Below are positions 12,560-23,848 of a stretch of DNA of 64,000 nt, piece by piece. Origin of the DNA: Pipra filicauda. Taxonomy: Eukaryota; Chordata; Aves; Passeriformes; Pipridae. The notes beneath the pieces were generated by a model that saw only the letters and a program-made list of their open reading frames with translations, did not search any database and was not told the origin of the DNA. Within the stretch, counting starts at the first letter, position 1. Each line of letters starts with the position of its first letter. The position numbers and the translations under genes were made by a program. Where the stretch lies: NCBI RefSeq assembly GCF_003945595.2, contig NW_024104292.1:3153075-3217074 (forward strand). Direction: 5' to 3'.

Positions 12560-13015
12560 ACTATGTTAGATGGGTAATTAATAAGAGATAATTCTAGAAT
12601 TATCAACATATTAAAGCTACACAAGTATTTAAGTCCAAGGTAGTCCAAACCTTGCAGCTTAGTAACGGATAGCAAGAATGACAATAAGCTCTTAGAAATT
12701 CAAATCTCAGACTATGCAAGGCTATAAAAATCATCATTAATATTCTGAAAGCAAATTCAAAACAGAAAAGAATTTAGTAGAGGTGTCAACAGGATTGACA
12801 AAGATTTTTGTTCTGCATCCAATTACAGTAAAAAAATGTAGGAGAGATGATGATCTTAACTTATTCCAGAATATTGAAAAGAAAATATCTTTTAATATTA
12901 AGACTGTGTCTAATTGTGAAGACTTTGGCAAGTAATGACATCTTTTTCATTAAAGAACCTTACAATATTTTTACTACGGTTTGCCTGCAATATTTCTATT
13001 TCTTCTGTTTTTCAG
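12560..13015. other. Unique AT-rich DNA, no gene seen
   Basis: Ends in the pyrimidine tract of the candidate splice acceptor at 13014-13015. Confidence 0.5.
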
Positions 13016-13082
13016 ATCTGAATATCTACTTCTGATTCTTCCCAGAAGCCACAAGAAAAGCATTCCACCACACTTAGCTTCA
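13016..13082 (+). other. Weak candidate exon (67 nt), coding or lncRNA
   Basis: A very strong acceptor (tttctatttcttctgttttt then cag) and a good donor (gtaagt from 13083) enclose 67 nt. One frame is open: one base of a split codon, then 22 codons. Its entry phase does not match the exit phase of the exon at 5203-5375, so the two cannot be joined directly. It may be a non-coding exon or chance. Confidence 0.2.
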
Positions 13083-15027
13083 GTAAGTAGTGGCTATTAT
13101 TAGGGAATATTTATACCATATTACACCACAATGTTTAAATTGAGCTGAAGATCCTAATGTATTAAGGCACTGTATTAAAAAAGCCACTTCTAGACGAGAA
13201 AGTTGTAGTTTGATATTGACTGTTGTCAGAGATCTGTAGCACTATACCTGATCTATTCCAAATAATATCTCCCTACTCCAATAATAAAACAGTAACATCC
13301 TATTTATTTTCTCTCCTAAAATAGCATAGTCTTATTGGACTCTAGTTCACCATTGCATTCTGACAAAATGCATCTGAAACGAAGAATACCTGTGTTTTCA
13401 GTGCATAAAATTCATAAGAAATAAAATGATATTGTTATTTATTTTTCCTGATTTTCCTTCAACTAAACAAAAGCTGGGAGCCACCTGATACTTAAAGTTT
13501 GCAGCAAATTATTTCCCCAGATGTTTTCAGTGGCTGAATTGCCGTCATTTTTTATTTGTACACTGAAAATCTCTCATACGAGCTGTCACCTTCTATTATT
13601 AATTAAAATATGAAGAAGAGCTCAGTCAGAAGTATTTTTTCCCTTAAATTCGACAATGAACACAGAATAAGCTTCCATACTTAGATATGATTCCTTTAAT
13701 GGGATATCTAGACTGGTAAGAAGACATAAACTAAAATAAAATCAATACACATATGACCTCATTCCACTGTCCTAGGTTTTCTTTTGCAGTTTCCTTTAAC
13801 TTTTAGGAAAGAACTATATTGCCTCTGAAATTTCTTTCTCCACTCCATACATACTACCCGGGAAAACACCAGAAATGACAGAAACAGAAACTTTATAAGC
13901 TGCCTCTCGGAGCTGCATTCAAAACATTCCTAACAACTTCAAGAGTGAGCTGAAAACGGCCTACCATGGTGCCTGAAAGCTGTGCACTGCCAATCTTCTC
14001 TCCTGATTTGGTTCTGAGAGTCATACAACATGGGAGGGGCATATTAACAATACCTTGTCATGAGGGTACAACAAAAATTTAGATCTCCAAGTATTTGTAG
14101 TTTGTTATAGCTTAACAAAGAAATAATCTAATCAACATTTGCAATGAATGTTATCCCAGTCTAATAAAAACAAGCAAGAACCCCTCCTCCCAAACAGGCA
14201 GCCTAAGGAATACAGCTCTTTCAAAGACTAAAGCCATGAAACAATTACATGAATCTACTAACATGCTTCTTTTTCTTTTTAAAGAAAGCCTGTTTTGATT
14301 GAGAAATTGAAGTGATGAAATTTCTTTAACTCCCCATGAAAATCTGCTAAAATTTTAAAAGTATTCCGTTTGCACAGAATTATCCTTAGATCTCTGCATA
14401 ATTCTTTAGAGGTTTTGACCATCTTTAGCAGAGAGATTGCCTTCCCCTGTAAGCATACACCTGTGAAATCCATTAAGTAAGGCTGTATCTGTCACATCCG
14501 TCTAGCATACTAATTTTCACAATGGATGACAACTCAGAGGTGCCACTAGTTATTTTGCATTACTTTATATGATTCACAGAGTAGACCTAAATTTTCCACC
14601 TTTGAAAGACTGCATAAAAAAGAAGAATTTTCTAGTTAAAGCACTTACTTGGTGACCCAGACAGTAGAGCACTCGCATGGGAATATGATTCTCTGATTGT
14701 AGTTAAGTCAGTGAAACTCAGAGAAGAGTACCAACTACAAATTTCTCATTTTCTAGGTGTCTAACTTGAGACTGTAGGGTCTGATTTATAGAAGTGCAAA
14801 TGCAGTCAATAGAGATTGTGCTTTGAATGTATAAAGTGCAATATAGATATGCTGCAAAATCAGATTGTGTGTTTCTTATACTGGACACTGAGAATTTCTA
14901 GAAACTCTTGAATTTAATAAATCAAGGGCAATAAACTGTATGTAGTAGAGTGAGGATAATACTCAGTTTTACAAGTTCTTTTGGAAATTAATTCACACTT
15001 TTATGTAAAAAAGACAGAAATAGTTCC
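13083..15027. other. Unique AT-rich DNA, no gene seen
   Basis: No recognised repeat or coding frame. Confidence 0.55.
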
Positions 15028-15049
15028 GGGGGGTAATGGGGGGGGTGGG
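15028..15049 (+). other. G-rich tract with quadruplex potential
   Basis: G6, TAAT, G8, T, G3: enough guanine for four G-triplets if the G8 run is split. It stands alone in AT-rich DNA. Confidence 0.6.
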
Positions 15050-15454
15050 ACAAAATGTATAACATCGTTTTAAGAAAAGTAGTTAAACATAAATCCACAT
15101 ATCACAAAATGAGAAGAGGTTATAATATAAATTATATTCAATCAGATTGAAGAAAAGTAGTTCAGGAACATATAAAAGATATTATAATAAAGTTGGATTA
15201 ATAATTGAATTTTTAATTTTTCTTTAAAAATTTTAAGTGCTTACTTAGAGTTTTAACATAGTTGTGTTTTTTCCTTTTACACTCCTTAATAAATACCTTT
15301 TTTATTTTAAGAAAAGTGTTCAGGTTATATTGTGAATCGCATTGAATGAAAGAAATTGTTTTCTACATGACCAAGTTTAAAATACCTTCTCCAGATACCT
15401 AACTTAATATGCAAGGCATGCATCTCTCTTTATATATGGAGAGAATTAGGTAGC

Positions 15455-15521
15455 TCTGTGGGGGTTGGATATACTTCTACACAGTGGTGAAGAAAGCAAC
15501 AAGATCTTTCTATGATTCTAT
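15455..15521 (+). mobile_element. Possible CR1 3' tail remnant
   Basis: The block ends tttctatgattctat (15507-15521), like a CR1 tail, and has gggggttgga about 45 bp upstream. The body between is too diverged to be sure. Confidence 0.3.
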
Positions 15522-16196
15522 ATTAAGACTATGAATTACAGTAATTTTGTTGTAGTTAATTTTCATACATCATAGCAGAAATTTGTGCACTCCACAAATC
15601 AGAAAAAAAAAGTTTCTTTTCCTATAAACTGGATTCTCCTTAATTCAAGGATTTTCTGTTGCCTTGTTGTTCCTGATGTTTGTTGTATTGTTCCAGGTAA
15701 ATGTAGTTTTTTTACATTATTTTTAGCCTCTAGGCGGCACAGAATACTGAATAATATAAAATAATGTAAAATAGAATAAAATCCCTGTGTAGCATTGTGT
15801 CAGCTAGATATATTACGCTATAATGAATTCACCTTCCTCTGAATTAATGGGTGTTTACTACCTACATTAAAAAAAAAGTACTCACAAACTTGCACGTGCT
15901 ATGTTTTACAAGATTTTTGCCATTTCTTTCCTTCAACTTATGAATCAAATTAAACAGTTCCATTTATAAATATAAATGTGGTTATCTGTATAAAAAGCTT
16001 ATCTGAAAAAAACCCCAAAACTAGTACAAGTAGATTCCAGTTTTATTCAGAGAACAATATTTCACATTTTTATTTTTTAATATGGCAGTACTGAATATCA
16101 GTCTTAGCTACCTCTTCTGAAAGTTGAAGTCCTCTATTTCTTCAAAGAAAAAAAATATATGACCACTCTGCCCGTGGTGTAAACATTCTTAGTGTG
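15522..16196. other. Unique AT-rich DNA, no gene seen
   Basis: No recognised element. Confidence 0.55.
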
Positions 16197-16281
16197 CCCT
16201 TGAGGGCCCAGTCCAACCCAGGTGAAGACAATGTCTGTCTTTTGATGGAATTCAGTGTATAGTTGAACTGGACCTCAAGGG
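16197..16281. other. Imperfect hairpin of about 85 nt
   Basis: The left arm cccttgagggcccagtccaac (16197-16217, broken by one bulged base and two mismatches when paired) is complementary to gttgaactggacctcaaggg (16262-16281). The 44-nt apical part could pair further. GC-rich arms in AT-rich surroundings and the precursor-like size suggest a microRNA-type hairpin or a MITE remnant. No known microRNA was recognised. Confidence 0.5.
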
Positions 16282-17894
16282 TAGGGCTGACTAAAAAATT
16301 AGTTATATCAAACTCCAATCATCTCAGGCACAGCCCAAATAATGTCAGCTTTAATAGCAGCTGAATCTGCCCTCAGCCCTCGGCCATTCTGTGAATCTTA
16401 CCAGCAAAATGGTGTTTAGTGCAACACCAGTAGGGAGTATTCAAAGAAAACAACACAATTCAGTGCAAAGAATGGAGATTCTTTTACCTGAAAGACCATT
16501 GCTTTCTCTAACCAAAGACTAGAAATCCTTAGGCTTTTCAACACCTCATGCATTTCCTGTAAATAGTACAAAGAGTAAAACAGTCAGTCACTTAATTGGA
16601 GAAATCACTGTGCACATTTCAGAATATACAAACAAATAAATTTCCTAATTGAATGTGATTTTTGATAGAAAACCTTTAATATAGTTGCTAAAGAATATCT
16701 ACATGGGATACTGAAGGCTGAATTCATTAGATCAGTTAAAGCAACTGTCTCTACACATCTTCACTGAGAGATGTGGAAGGCAGCAGCTCTGCTTGAACAT
16801 TTCATTTTAATTGTGATAATATTGGCATTCTTCTCATGAAACTCTTTAAAGGGAGCATAAAAAATAATAAAAGACATTTTTCTTTTAATCATATGCAAAT
16901 AAGAGAGGAGAATAGTCTTAAATATAAGAGTAGAAAATAATTAACAATCACATATAATGATAGTTTTGTTATGTTGATTAAGACATCATGAATGAGGCTT
17001 TGTACTGGAATTAATCAGAAATTCACACTATTTTCATTTTATAAGTGTCTGTGGAATGAGGTAAATTCAGGAATTCAGGTTATAAAAACATAAGGAAGCT
17101 TTTTTTTTTAATTTATGAAGGGCTAAGGCTGAGTCTTACTAGTCAGTGAAGGGGAAATAGTTCTGTCAGCAGCCAACCAGTGCTGTTGGTAACACTGGTT
17201 GAATTAATCAACAATAATTCATGAAATAGTATCAGTTTAGCCAGATTTGCAGATGTTTTATGTCAGGAACACAATACAAACCAGATGGGTAGGCCTGACT
17301 CATGACTTCTAATGAACTTTACAGCGAATGGAACTAGCCATTTAGTCACTGGTGAAGAGAGAATCTTTTCTTAATGCTTCAATTTGTACCTTTCTTGAAG
17401 ACATATAAAATCTTTTCTAACTTTCAGAGGAAGTTCAGAAAACTTTGCTCTTCTGTTAAGAGTGTGAGGAAAATATATCGTTCCATGATTCACTCCCTGT
17501 AATGAATGGGTGATGTATGGTGTCCAAGAGGAAAGTTTTGTCTCCCAGTAGAGAATTTTGCTAGAATTAATCCCTTGGGCTCTAATTCCTACTATTTAAT
17601 ACTATATAAGCTGTGTTTCTCTTTGCTGGGTTCACATTAAGTAAATACAATTTTATAACAATAAAGCAGGTTCAGCCAAAGTAATAAATGAGCTTCCCCA
17701 AGGAAGAGACACTATTCCAATAAATGACACCGAGCAAGGAATCCAATAGTGCTCTATGCTACCTGAAAGGTAATAATGCTCCAAAGGCTGAAATTCAGCC
17801 TTGTGTGAGTTAGTGTTCCACTTCAAGGTCTCTAAATTGCCAGCAATTTTGCAATGGTAATTTTCTCCCTAAAAGGTATGTTTCAGTTTGGATA
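16282..17894. other. Unique AT-rich DNA, no gene seen
   Basis: Includes a consensus POU octamer atgcaaat at 16893-16900 and a short stem-loop at 17174-17201 (caaccagtg and cactggttg around a 10-nt loop). Either could be chance. Confidence 0.45.
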
Positions 17895-18368
17895 CTATGG
17901 AGGGCTATTATGTGCTGCAGGGTGCTGGGTCAGCTGAGTTTGGAAAAGGCTCCCTCTGGTCTCACAGATGTCGGCAAACTCTCCCAGAATCACAGTAGCT
18001 TCAGGGATAAACAACAGAGACTTGAGCTCATCCTGCTGTTCTATATTGGCCTGTTGTGAGTTTGTCAACTTCAGATATGAGAGAGTGGCAGAGATTACAA
18101 TGACTGTATCAGAAGTACCAGAGCATGGTGCTAGAAGGTGATACAAGGATTTTCTGTCATCATTGAGGCTCATGTAAGTGGAAGAATATTGAGTAGCTTT
18201 AATGGTAAATTCTGCCTTTAAAGTATAGCCCCTGTCCAATGCCAACCAAAAACAAACAAGCACATACAGCTGAAAATTCAGTTCAACAAGGTTTCTTTTT
18301 GTCCAGTGTCCAAAACCATGACAAAATGCTATTTTTCTCAGAGTTGCTGGGCACATCAAACTGTTCAT
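17895..18368 (-). CDS. Unidentified 157-codon open reading frame
   Basis: From a start codon at 18366-18368 the frame runs 157 codons to a stop on the minus strand. It is among the longest frames in the window outside LTRs. The first half has a hydrophobic stretch (LNFQLYVLVCFWLALD) that could be a membrane or signal segment; the second half is mixed and polar with three cysteines. A splice-acceptor-like tract ending ggacag lies inside, so part of it could be an exon. I recognise no domain. It sits just beyond the inner end of the partial ERVK-like provirus on the same strand, so it could be retroviral, but no env or gag hallmark is visible. Chance is quite possible in 64 kb; codon-level conservation would decide. 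Confidence 0.22.
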   Translation of the reverse strand: MNSLMCPATLRKIAFCHGFGHWTKRNLVELNFQLYVLVCFWLALDRGYTLKAEFTIKATQYSSTYMSLNDDRKSLYHLLAPCSGTSDTVIVISATLSYLKLTNSQQANIEQQDELKSLLFIPEATVILGEFADICETRGSLFQTQLTQHPAAHNSPP

Positions 18369-18729
18369 TGAGATTGTGGTAGATCAAAAGAAAAGATGTT
18401 GAGAATTCACTAAACCCGTGTGTAATATCTGAACACCTGAGAAGATCATGTAGATGTCTTTATGTCTATTTCTATGCCTGAAGAGAAAGAAATGCCTAAT
18501 TTTTTATGAAAGCCGTCTCAGGTAGCATTTCTGCTGCACTTGCACTGCTTCTTGTAAGGCTTGATGGTTGAGGTGGTTTGTGCTATAGTAATTCCCATAG
18601 CATGCAGCTCAAATCGTGAATTACAACAATTTAAAGGTATGTCTATTACACTCTCCAGCCCTAGTCCCTTTGGACCAGACTGTCAGGTTTAACATTGCAA
18701 CAAACCTCTCCCCTTGCCCCTGCTCTAGC
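18369..18729. other. Unassigned sequence next to the ERVK-like element
   Basis: Includes tgtcaggtttaac at 18680-18692, which resembles a minus-strand LTR end, but no LTR body follows leftward. The element appears truncated here. Confidence 0.35.
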
Positions 18730-19122
18730 CCTTAGGTCCCCTAGGGTTGTATCTGCTCCAAGTCGATCTTTGTCTGCAAGCCACAGACTCTCCAGGGTTA
18801 TACCTGCCCCAGGCTAGTCTTATCCACATCCACAGTTGCTTTGAGGTGCACCTGTTCCAATGGGGCCTTCTCCACAGGCCACAATACTTTCAGAGATAGA
18901 CCTGATCAGGCATGGCCTTACCTACAGCCCCAGTCCCTTCAGAAGTGAACCAGCTCCAACATGGCCTCAGCCCTGGCTGCAGTCCCTCCAGGGGTGTACC
19001 CGCTTTGATGTGCTCCAGCTTGATCTCATGCACGAACCCTGATGCTTCAAGGCATACCTGCTGCAGTATGAACCTGATGATATTTCAAGGTGTACCTTCT
19101 CCAGAGTGGACTTATCCTTAGG
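18730..19122 (-). repeat. Degenerate tandem array, unit about 48-50 bp, inside the ERV
   Basis: About seven diverged units follow one pattern on the plus strand: a ccacagtcccttcag-like part, a gtgtacctgctccag-like part and a tggccttatcca-like part. Similar minisatellite blocks are familiar in avian ERV leaders and LTRs. Stops fall in all frames examined. Confidence 0.65.
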
Positions 19123-19758
19123 TCCTTTCCGAGGCATAGTGATATCTGAGTTTTGAGATGCAGCAAGAACCAACAGTTTTTGCAGTGGAATGTACCACAG
19201 AAACCATAGAAACTACACGGAGCTGAGCCAAGTGGTTTAAAGGGACTAACCAAGCAAAGTAAAGAAACAATGAAGGGAACTGAGGCAGTCAGCCAAGAAA
19301 CAAGAAGTTCCTCTATAATCAGTGTATTGTCTTAAAGTCCGTAAGGCAGTGACTTAGGACTTTGGGGGCTCCAGACATAGATGACCACCAGAGACCCCTG
19401 ATGAAGTCTCTCAGAGATCTTATAGGGATATTTATATATGTCAACAAGTGTTGGGGAATGTCCAGTACAGCAGGACAGAAGCAGCAGTGATGTCCTGGAC
19501 ATTTGCCAGCCCAGGCGCATCACCATGGCTGTTACCAAAATGTTCCTGGTCACTGCACAGTAAGGTGACCTGCAGCACTACAGTGAGCAGTGAAAGCAAA
19601 AAGCACTCACTAAGAACACTAGACTCTAATGTACAGTGAGGCAAGTAAGTCCCATGGCAAGCACAGGAGCTAGACAGCTACTAACTAAACAACACAAAGA
19701 GCTATAAATGCAAACTGGCACATTCCAGTCAAATTTGTCGCTACCTTGAGACCTTCGA
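19123..19758 (-). mobile_element. ERVK-like leader / internal remnant
   Basis: Because the primer binding site lies at 19759-19776, the sequence to its left should be the 5' leader and start of the internal region of the same minus-strand provirus. I see no intact gag frame; a short frame starting at 19138 runs into the tandem array. Pol and a 3' LTR are absent, so most of the provirus is missing. Confidence 0.5.
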
Positions 19759-19776
19759 GCCCCATGTTGGGTGTTA
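19759..19776 (-). promoter_or_regulatory. Decayed lysine-type primer binding site
   Basis: The plus strand reads gccccatgttgggtgtta. It matches the 3' end of tRNA-Lys(CUU) at 14 of 18 bases, and all four differences are C to T on this strand. It begins 8 bp inside the LTR edge at 19785, where a retroviral PBS belongs. Lysine-tRNA priming is usual for betaretrovirus-like class II elements. Confidence 0.7.
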
Positions 19777-19784
19777 AAAAGGGC

Positions 19785-20370
19785 TGTCAGGGTATAATCC
19801 CAGAAGTCAACCAGAACCATGCAGTCACTTGCTCACTTTCCCTTGGTGGGATGGGGGAGAGAATAGGAAAAGTGAAAGTGAAAAAACTCATAGTCTGAAA
19901 TAAAGAAAGTTTATTGGTGAAACAAAAGCTGCACCCGCAAGCAAAGAAAAACAAGGAATTAATTTGCTACTTCCCATGGTCAGGCTGGTGTTCAGCCATT
20001 CCCAGGAAAGCAGGACTCCATCACAAGCATGGTGACTTCGGAAGACAAATGCCATCACTTGGAACATCCTCCAATTCCTTCTTCTTCCCCCAGCTTTATA
20101 TGTTGAGCATGATGCCCTATGGTATAGGATATCCCTTATGTCAGCTGGGGCCAGTTCTCCCAACTGTGTCCCCCTCCCAACTCCTTGTGCACCCCCAGCC
20201 TCCTCACTGGTGAGGTGAGGAGCAGACAAGGCTTTAACACTGTGTAAATGCTGCACAGAAGTAACAAAAACATCCCCATGCATCAAAACTGTTTTCCACA
20301 CAAATCCAAAGCATAGCCCCATACTGGATAGTATGAAGAAAATTAACTCTCTCCAGCCAAAATCAGTACA
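19785..20370 (-). mobile_element. LTR, family B (class II / ERVK-like), 5' LTR of a partial provirus
   Basis: On the minus strand this 586-bp block begins TGTACTGATTTTGGCTGG and ends CTGACA. It has a TATA-like CATATAAAG near 20095-20103 and an AATAAA signal at 19910-19915. The block aligns throughout with the interrupted copy at 50999-52735, which is also 586 bp once its insertion is removed. The PBS next to its 3' edge shows it is a 5' LTR rather than a solo LTR. No 6-bp target duplication can be tested because the other end is lost. Long minus-strand frames across it are LTR sequence, not genes. Confidence 0.85.
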
Positions 20371-22549
20371 TAGAAAAAAATCAAGGTACTCTTCACCTAG
20401 GCAGAGAAAATTTTTTAAAGAAAAATGAGTACGCATGCAGAAAGTATCAGAATGTAAACAGGTATCTGTCCTAGTCCAGAAAGTGGCTCTAGAATATGCA
20501 GTAAGCCATAGTGCAGTCCCTGGATCCCACATTGCTTCTGGTTTTCACCTTATCTAATCTATTGCCAAAATACAAAGCTGATCCTGGCAGCATGGACTGA
20601 GACTGAAGCCTTTCAATGACCTGAAGTGTAAATGACAGATAATGCCATGTTTTTTTCTGGCCTAGCGAGTTACAGTGGCTCAGCTTAATCACCTGGGCCG
20701 AAACGGCAAGTTTCTAGCTTAAGACACTCTTAGCAAAAAATGTTTGATCCAGATAGTACAAGCCTTAAACAGTGCATTAAATTTTCTCTATAAAAAATTC
20801 CCTATAAAAACAGGCAAAGTTTTTTTGTTGGATAATTTAAGCCACAGAAAGGAAAATCACCAATTATTAAAATACCATACAACGGATACAAATTTCTGTG
20901 ATTTTTTTTTTTTTAAAGTAGAATATTATGAATTACCTAAGCACATATCCTCATGGACACTCTTCATAGTTTGTGATTATTTAATAGTATAGTTTTGTAT
21001 AGTTTTAGACATTTCAAAATCCTGGAATCAAAAGAAATCTCAAGCCAGAGGATGCAGACAAAGATGTTACTGGATATTTCAGAATTTCAGTCCACAAGTG
21101 AACAAAAATTGGCCAGTGGTTTAGCGTTGAAGACATTACTTTAGGAAAGCTCTCAAGGATGGCCATAATTACCATCTCATCAGAATTCAGCACTTTAAAG
21201 AAACTTGCTCAAGACTTCCCTTTTCTCTTCCCATAGAACACAAGGAAGAAAGGGCATGAAAACGGGAATAGTGACAGCAAGTTTTACTTCATAACTGTCA
21301 TGAAGCTTTCTCAGAAGGCAAATCAGTGTCTGGAAATACTTGGTTGTGTGTATTCAAAATGTAACTGTCCCTTTCTCTGTTTGGTCGCCATATTTTTTTT
21401 TTCTTACTTCACTGACGAAGAGAGGAAGAAGATGAAAGGAAGAAAAATCACAACAAGATTAAAAATGATCCTCACAAACACAGTTTTCCACCTTAAAGAC
21501 CCTGCCTTCCTAGATTCAAAGAAGAGATATGTGAAGTTAAGACTGTAAATGCATCATTATATAAAAATAATGCAGCTACACTCAAGAGAACCTGACTCAG
21601 TTTCTGACTTGACACTGACTTTTTAAACACACTTGAGGAAACAGCCTGTATTTTGCCTATTCAAAGAGCAGTAACCTGCAAAAATCCTTTTTCTGCATCC
21701 TCTGAGATTTCTCAGTTTTGTCACTGCACCTCTAAAAGGAAGCAGCCCTTGACTTGAAAAGCAGGTCTGTGTTCACCAGCTTCAGAAATGTCCAGCTCGT
21801 TGGGATAAATGTGATGACATCTGGCAGGTGGCAGCATATGATGGTAGAGTAAAAAATACCACAGCCTAGTGCTCTATTGCAAGGCACTATTATATTAACT
21901 ACAAAAATATTTATGACCCATACACAAGGTTCATTGATTTCTGGCTTCCCACATTCCCACAAGCTTCTTTTGCTTAGTTTGTTGCTGAAGTTCCCAATTC
22001 AGCAAATCGTGTGAGTTTGTAATAGCATGAACTCTTTTGATTTGTGTGCCTGCCTATTGGCCAGCTACTAATGACCTTCACAACAGTAGGGATAGGAATG
22101 TTGACATGGCAACAGAGCTTGGACCAGCTGGTCCTGGTAGGGGAGGTCAATTCTCCTGTCATGCGCACCTCTTCCTCCCCTGTCTCCAGTAAATCTGCAC
22201 CTGCAGAATTATGTGCTTAAATACTTTTAGGTTTAAATAATTCTAAGAAAAAAAACAGTTTCACAGCAATTTGAAAACTATAAGTGAAGCCCACAATTGT
22301 TACATATTGTGTTTCTTTCAGAGAGAAAATGCCTTTGGGAAGGATCAGAACATTAAAGTATAAAATAAGAAAGTTAACTTGGGTTCTAATTTTCTGCTTT
22401 TCACCAGTGTTGCAGCCTTGAAATTTGCACAAAATAGTATAGACTAATATAGTATGTTTGAAAAATTATCCTGTCATCCCATCAGTTGTTAATAATTTAC
22501 ACCTGTCAGTTTCTGTCCAGTATTTGAAGAAGAATCCAGATTCTTAACA
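20371..22549. other. Unique DNA, no gene seen
   Basis: No recognised repeat. A perfect 14-bp palindrome ggaccagctggtcc occurs near 22120. Reading frames are short and lack coding signs. Confidence 0.5.
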
Positions 22550-23848
22550 TCAGTTAAGAAGCTGATGAATCTGGAGGCCATCTCTATCCAGATGAATGAA
22601 AAGAAGGTGATCAGGAGTAGTCAACATGGATTCACTAAAGATGAATCATGCTTGACCAACCTGACTACCACCTACAATGAAACAACTACCTGGATGGGAG
22701 TGAGAAGTGAATATTGTCTACCTCAACTTCGGCAAGACTTTTGTCACTGTTTCTCACAACATCCTCACAGGAAAACTCAGGAAGTGTGGACTGGATGAGT
22801 GGAGAGTGAGGTGAATGGAGAACTGGCTGAACGACAGATCCCAGAGGATTGTAATCAGCGGCACAGCATGTACTTGGAGGCCTCATCACTAGTGGTGTCC
22901 CCCAAGGTCCAATACTGGACCCAGCATCTTTTAACTTACTTATCAATGGCTTGGATGGAGGGACAGATGCCTCCTCAGCAAGTTCATTGATGACACAAGG
23001 CTGAGAGGAGTGGTCAATACCCCAGACTGCTGTGCAGCCTTTCAGAAGGACCTTGACAGGTTGGAGAGATGGGCAGAGAAGAACCATCTGAAATTTAACA
23101 AAGGTAGATGCAAAATCCTGCACCTGGGGAGGAATAACCCCATGCTCCTGGACAGGCTGAGGTTGACCTGCTGGAAAACAGCTCTGCAGAGAAGGACCTG
23201 GGGATCCTGTTGGACAACAAGCTGTCTAAGAGAGCAGTGCCCTTGTGGCCAAGAAGGCCAATGGTGTCCTGGGTTGTTAGGAAGAACATTGCCAGCAGGG
23301 CAAGGGAGGTGATCCTGCCCCTCTACTCAGCCCTGCTGAGGCACATCTGGAGTGCTGTGCCTAGTTCTGGACTCCACAGTACAAGAGAGACATGGAGTTC
23401 CTGAAGCGGGTCCAGTGGAAGGCTATGAAGATGATTAAGGGACTGGAGTGTCTCTTTTATGAGAAAACACTGAGAATGCTGGGCCTGTTTAGCCTCTAGA
23501 AGAGAAAACTGAGAGGAACCTCATCGATGTCTGTCAGTATATGGAGGGTGTCAGAGGTTGGAAGCCAGGCTGTTCTCAGTGCTGCCAAGCAATAGGACAA
23601 GAGGCAATAGGCAGAAACTGATGCACAGAAAGTGTCATCTGAATATGAGGAGGAATTTCTTTACTGCGAAGGGGACCAAGCACTGTAACAGATTGCTCAG
23701 AGAGATTGTAGAATCTCCCTCACTGGAGATGTCAAGAATTGTCTGGATGCAATCTTGTGCAATGTGCTCCACGATGACCCTGCTTGAAGTTGGACCAGGT
23801 TGGACACCTTACCCATTCTGTGGTTTTGTGACTGTGATTCTGTGATTC
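22550..23848 (+). mobile_element. CR1 LINE, 5'-truncated, with decayed reverse transcriptase
   Basis: About 1.3 kb of CR1 ORF2 3' half and tail, from the gaagctgatgaatctggagg region through to ctgtgattctgtgattc at the end. Frameshifts split the protein. A QGFI-like GVPQGPI segment (around 22895-22915) is followed by the polymerase motif as F-I-D-D at 22983-22994 instead of the usual F-A-D-D, then DLDRLERWAEKNHLKFN, and a CR1 C-terminal region after more breaks. Ending in the octamer tail while lacking the 5' half is the normal result of target-primed reverse transcription. Not capable of retrotransposition. Confidence 0.95.

Noticed and set aside
19888..20532. 214-codon minus-strand frame, the longest in the window
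   Set aside because: It runs through the family B LTR and into flanking DNA, crossing the LTR boundary; LTRs of this kind do not encode proteins and the other copy does not keep the frame.
22686..23123. 145-codon minus-strand frame
   Set aside because: Antisense to the CR1 copy at 22550-23848.
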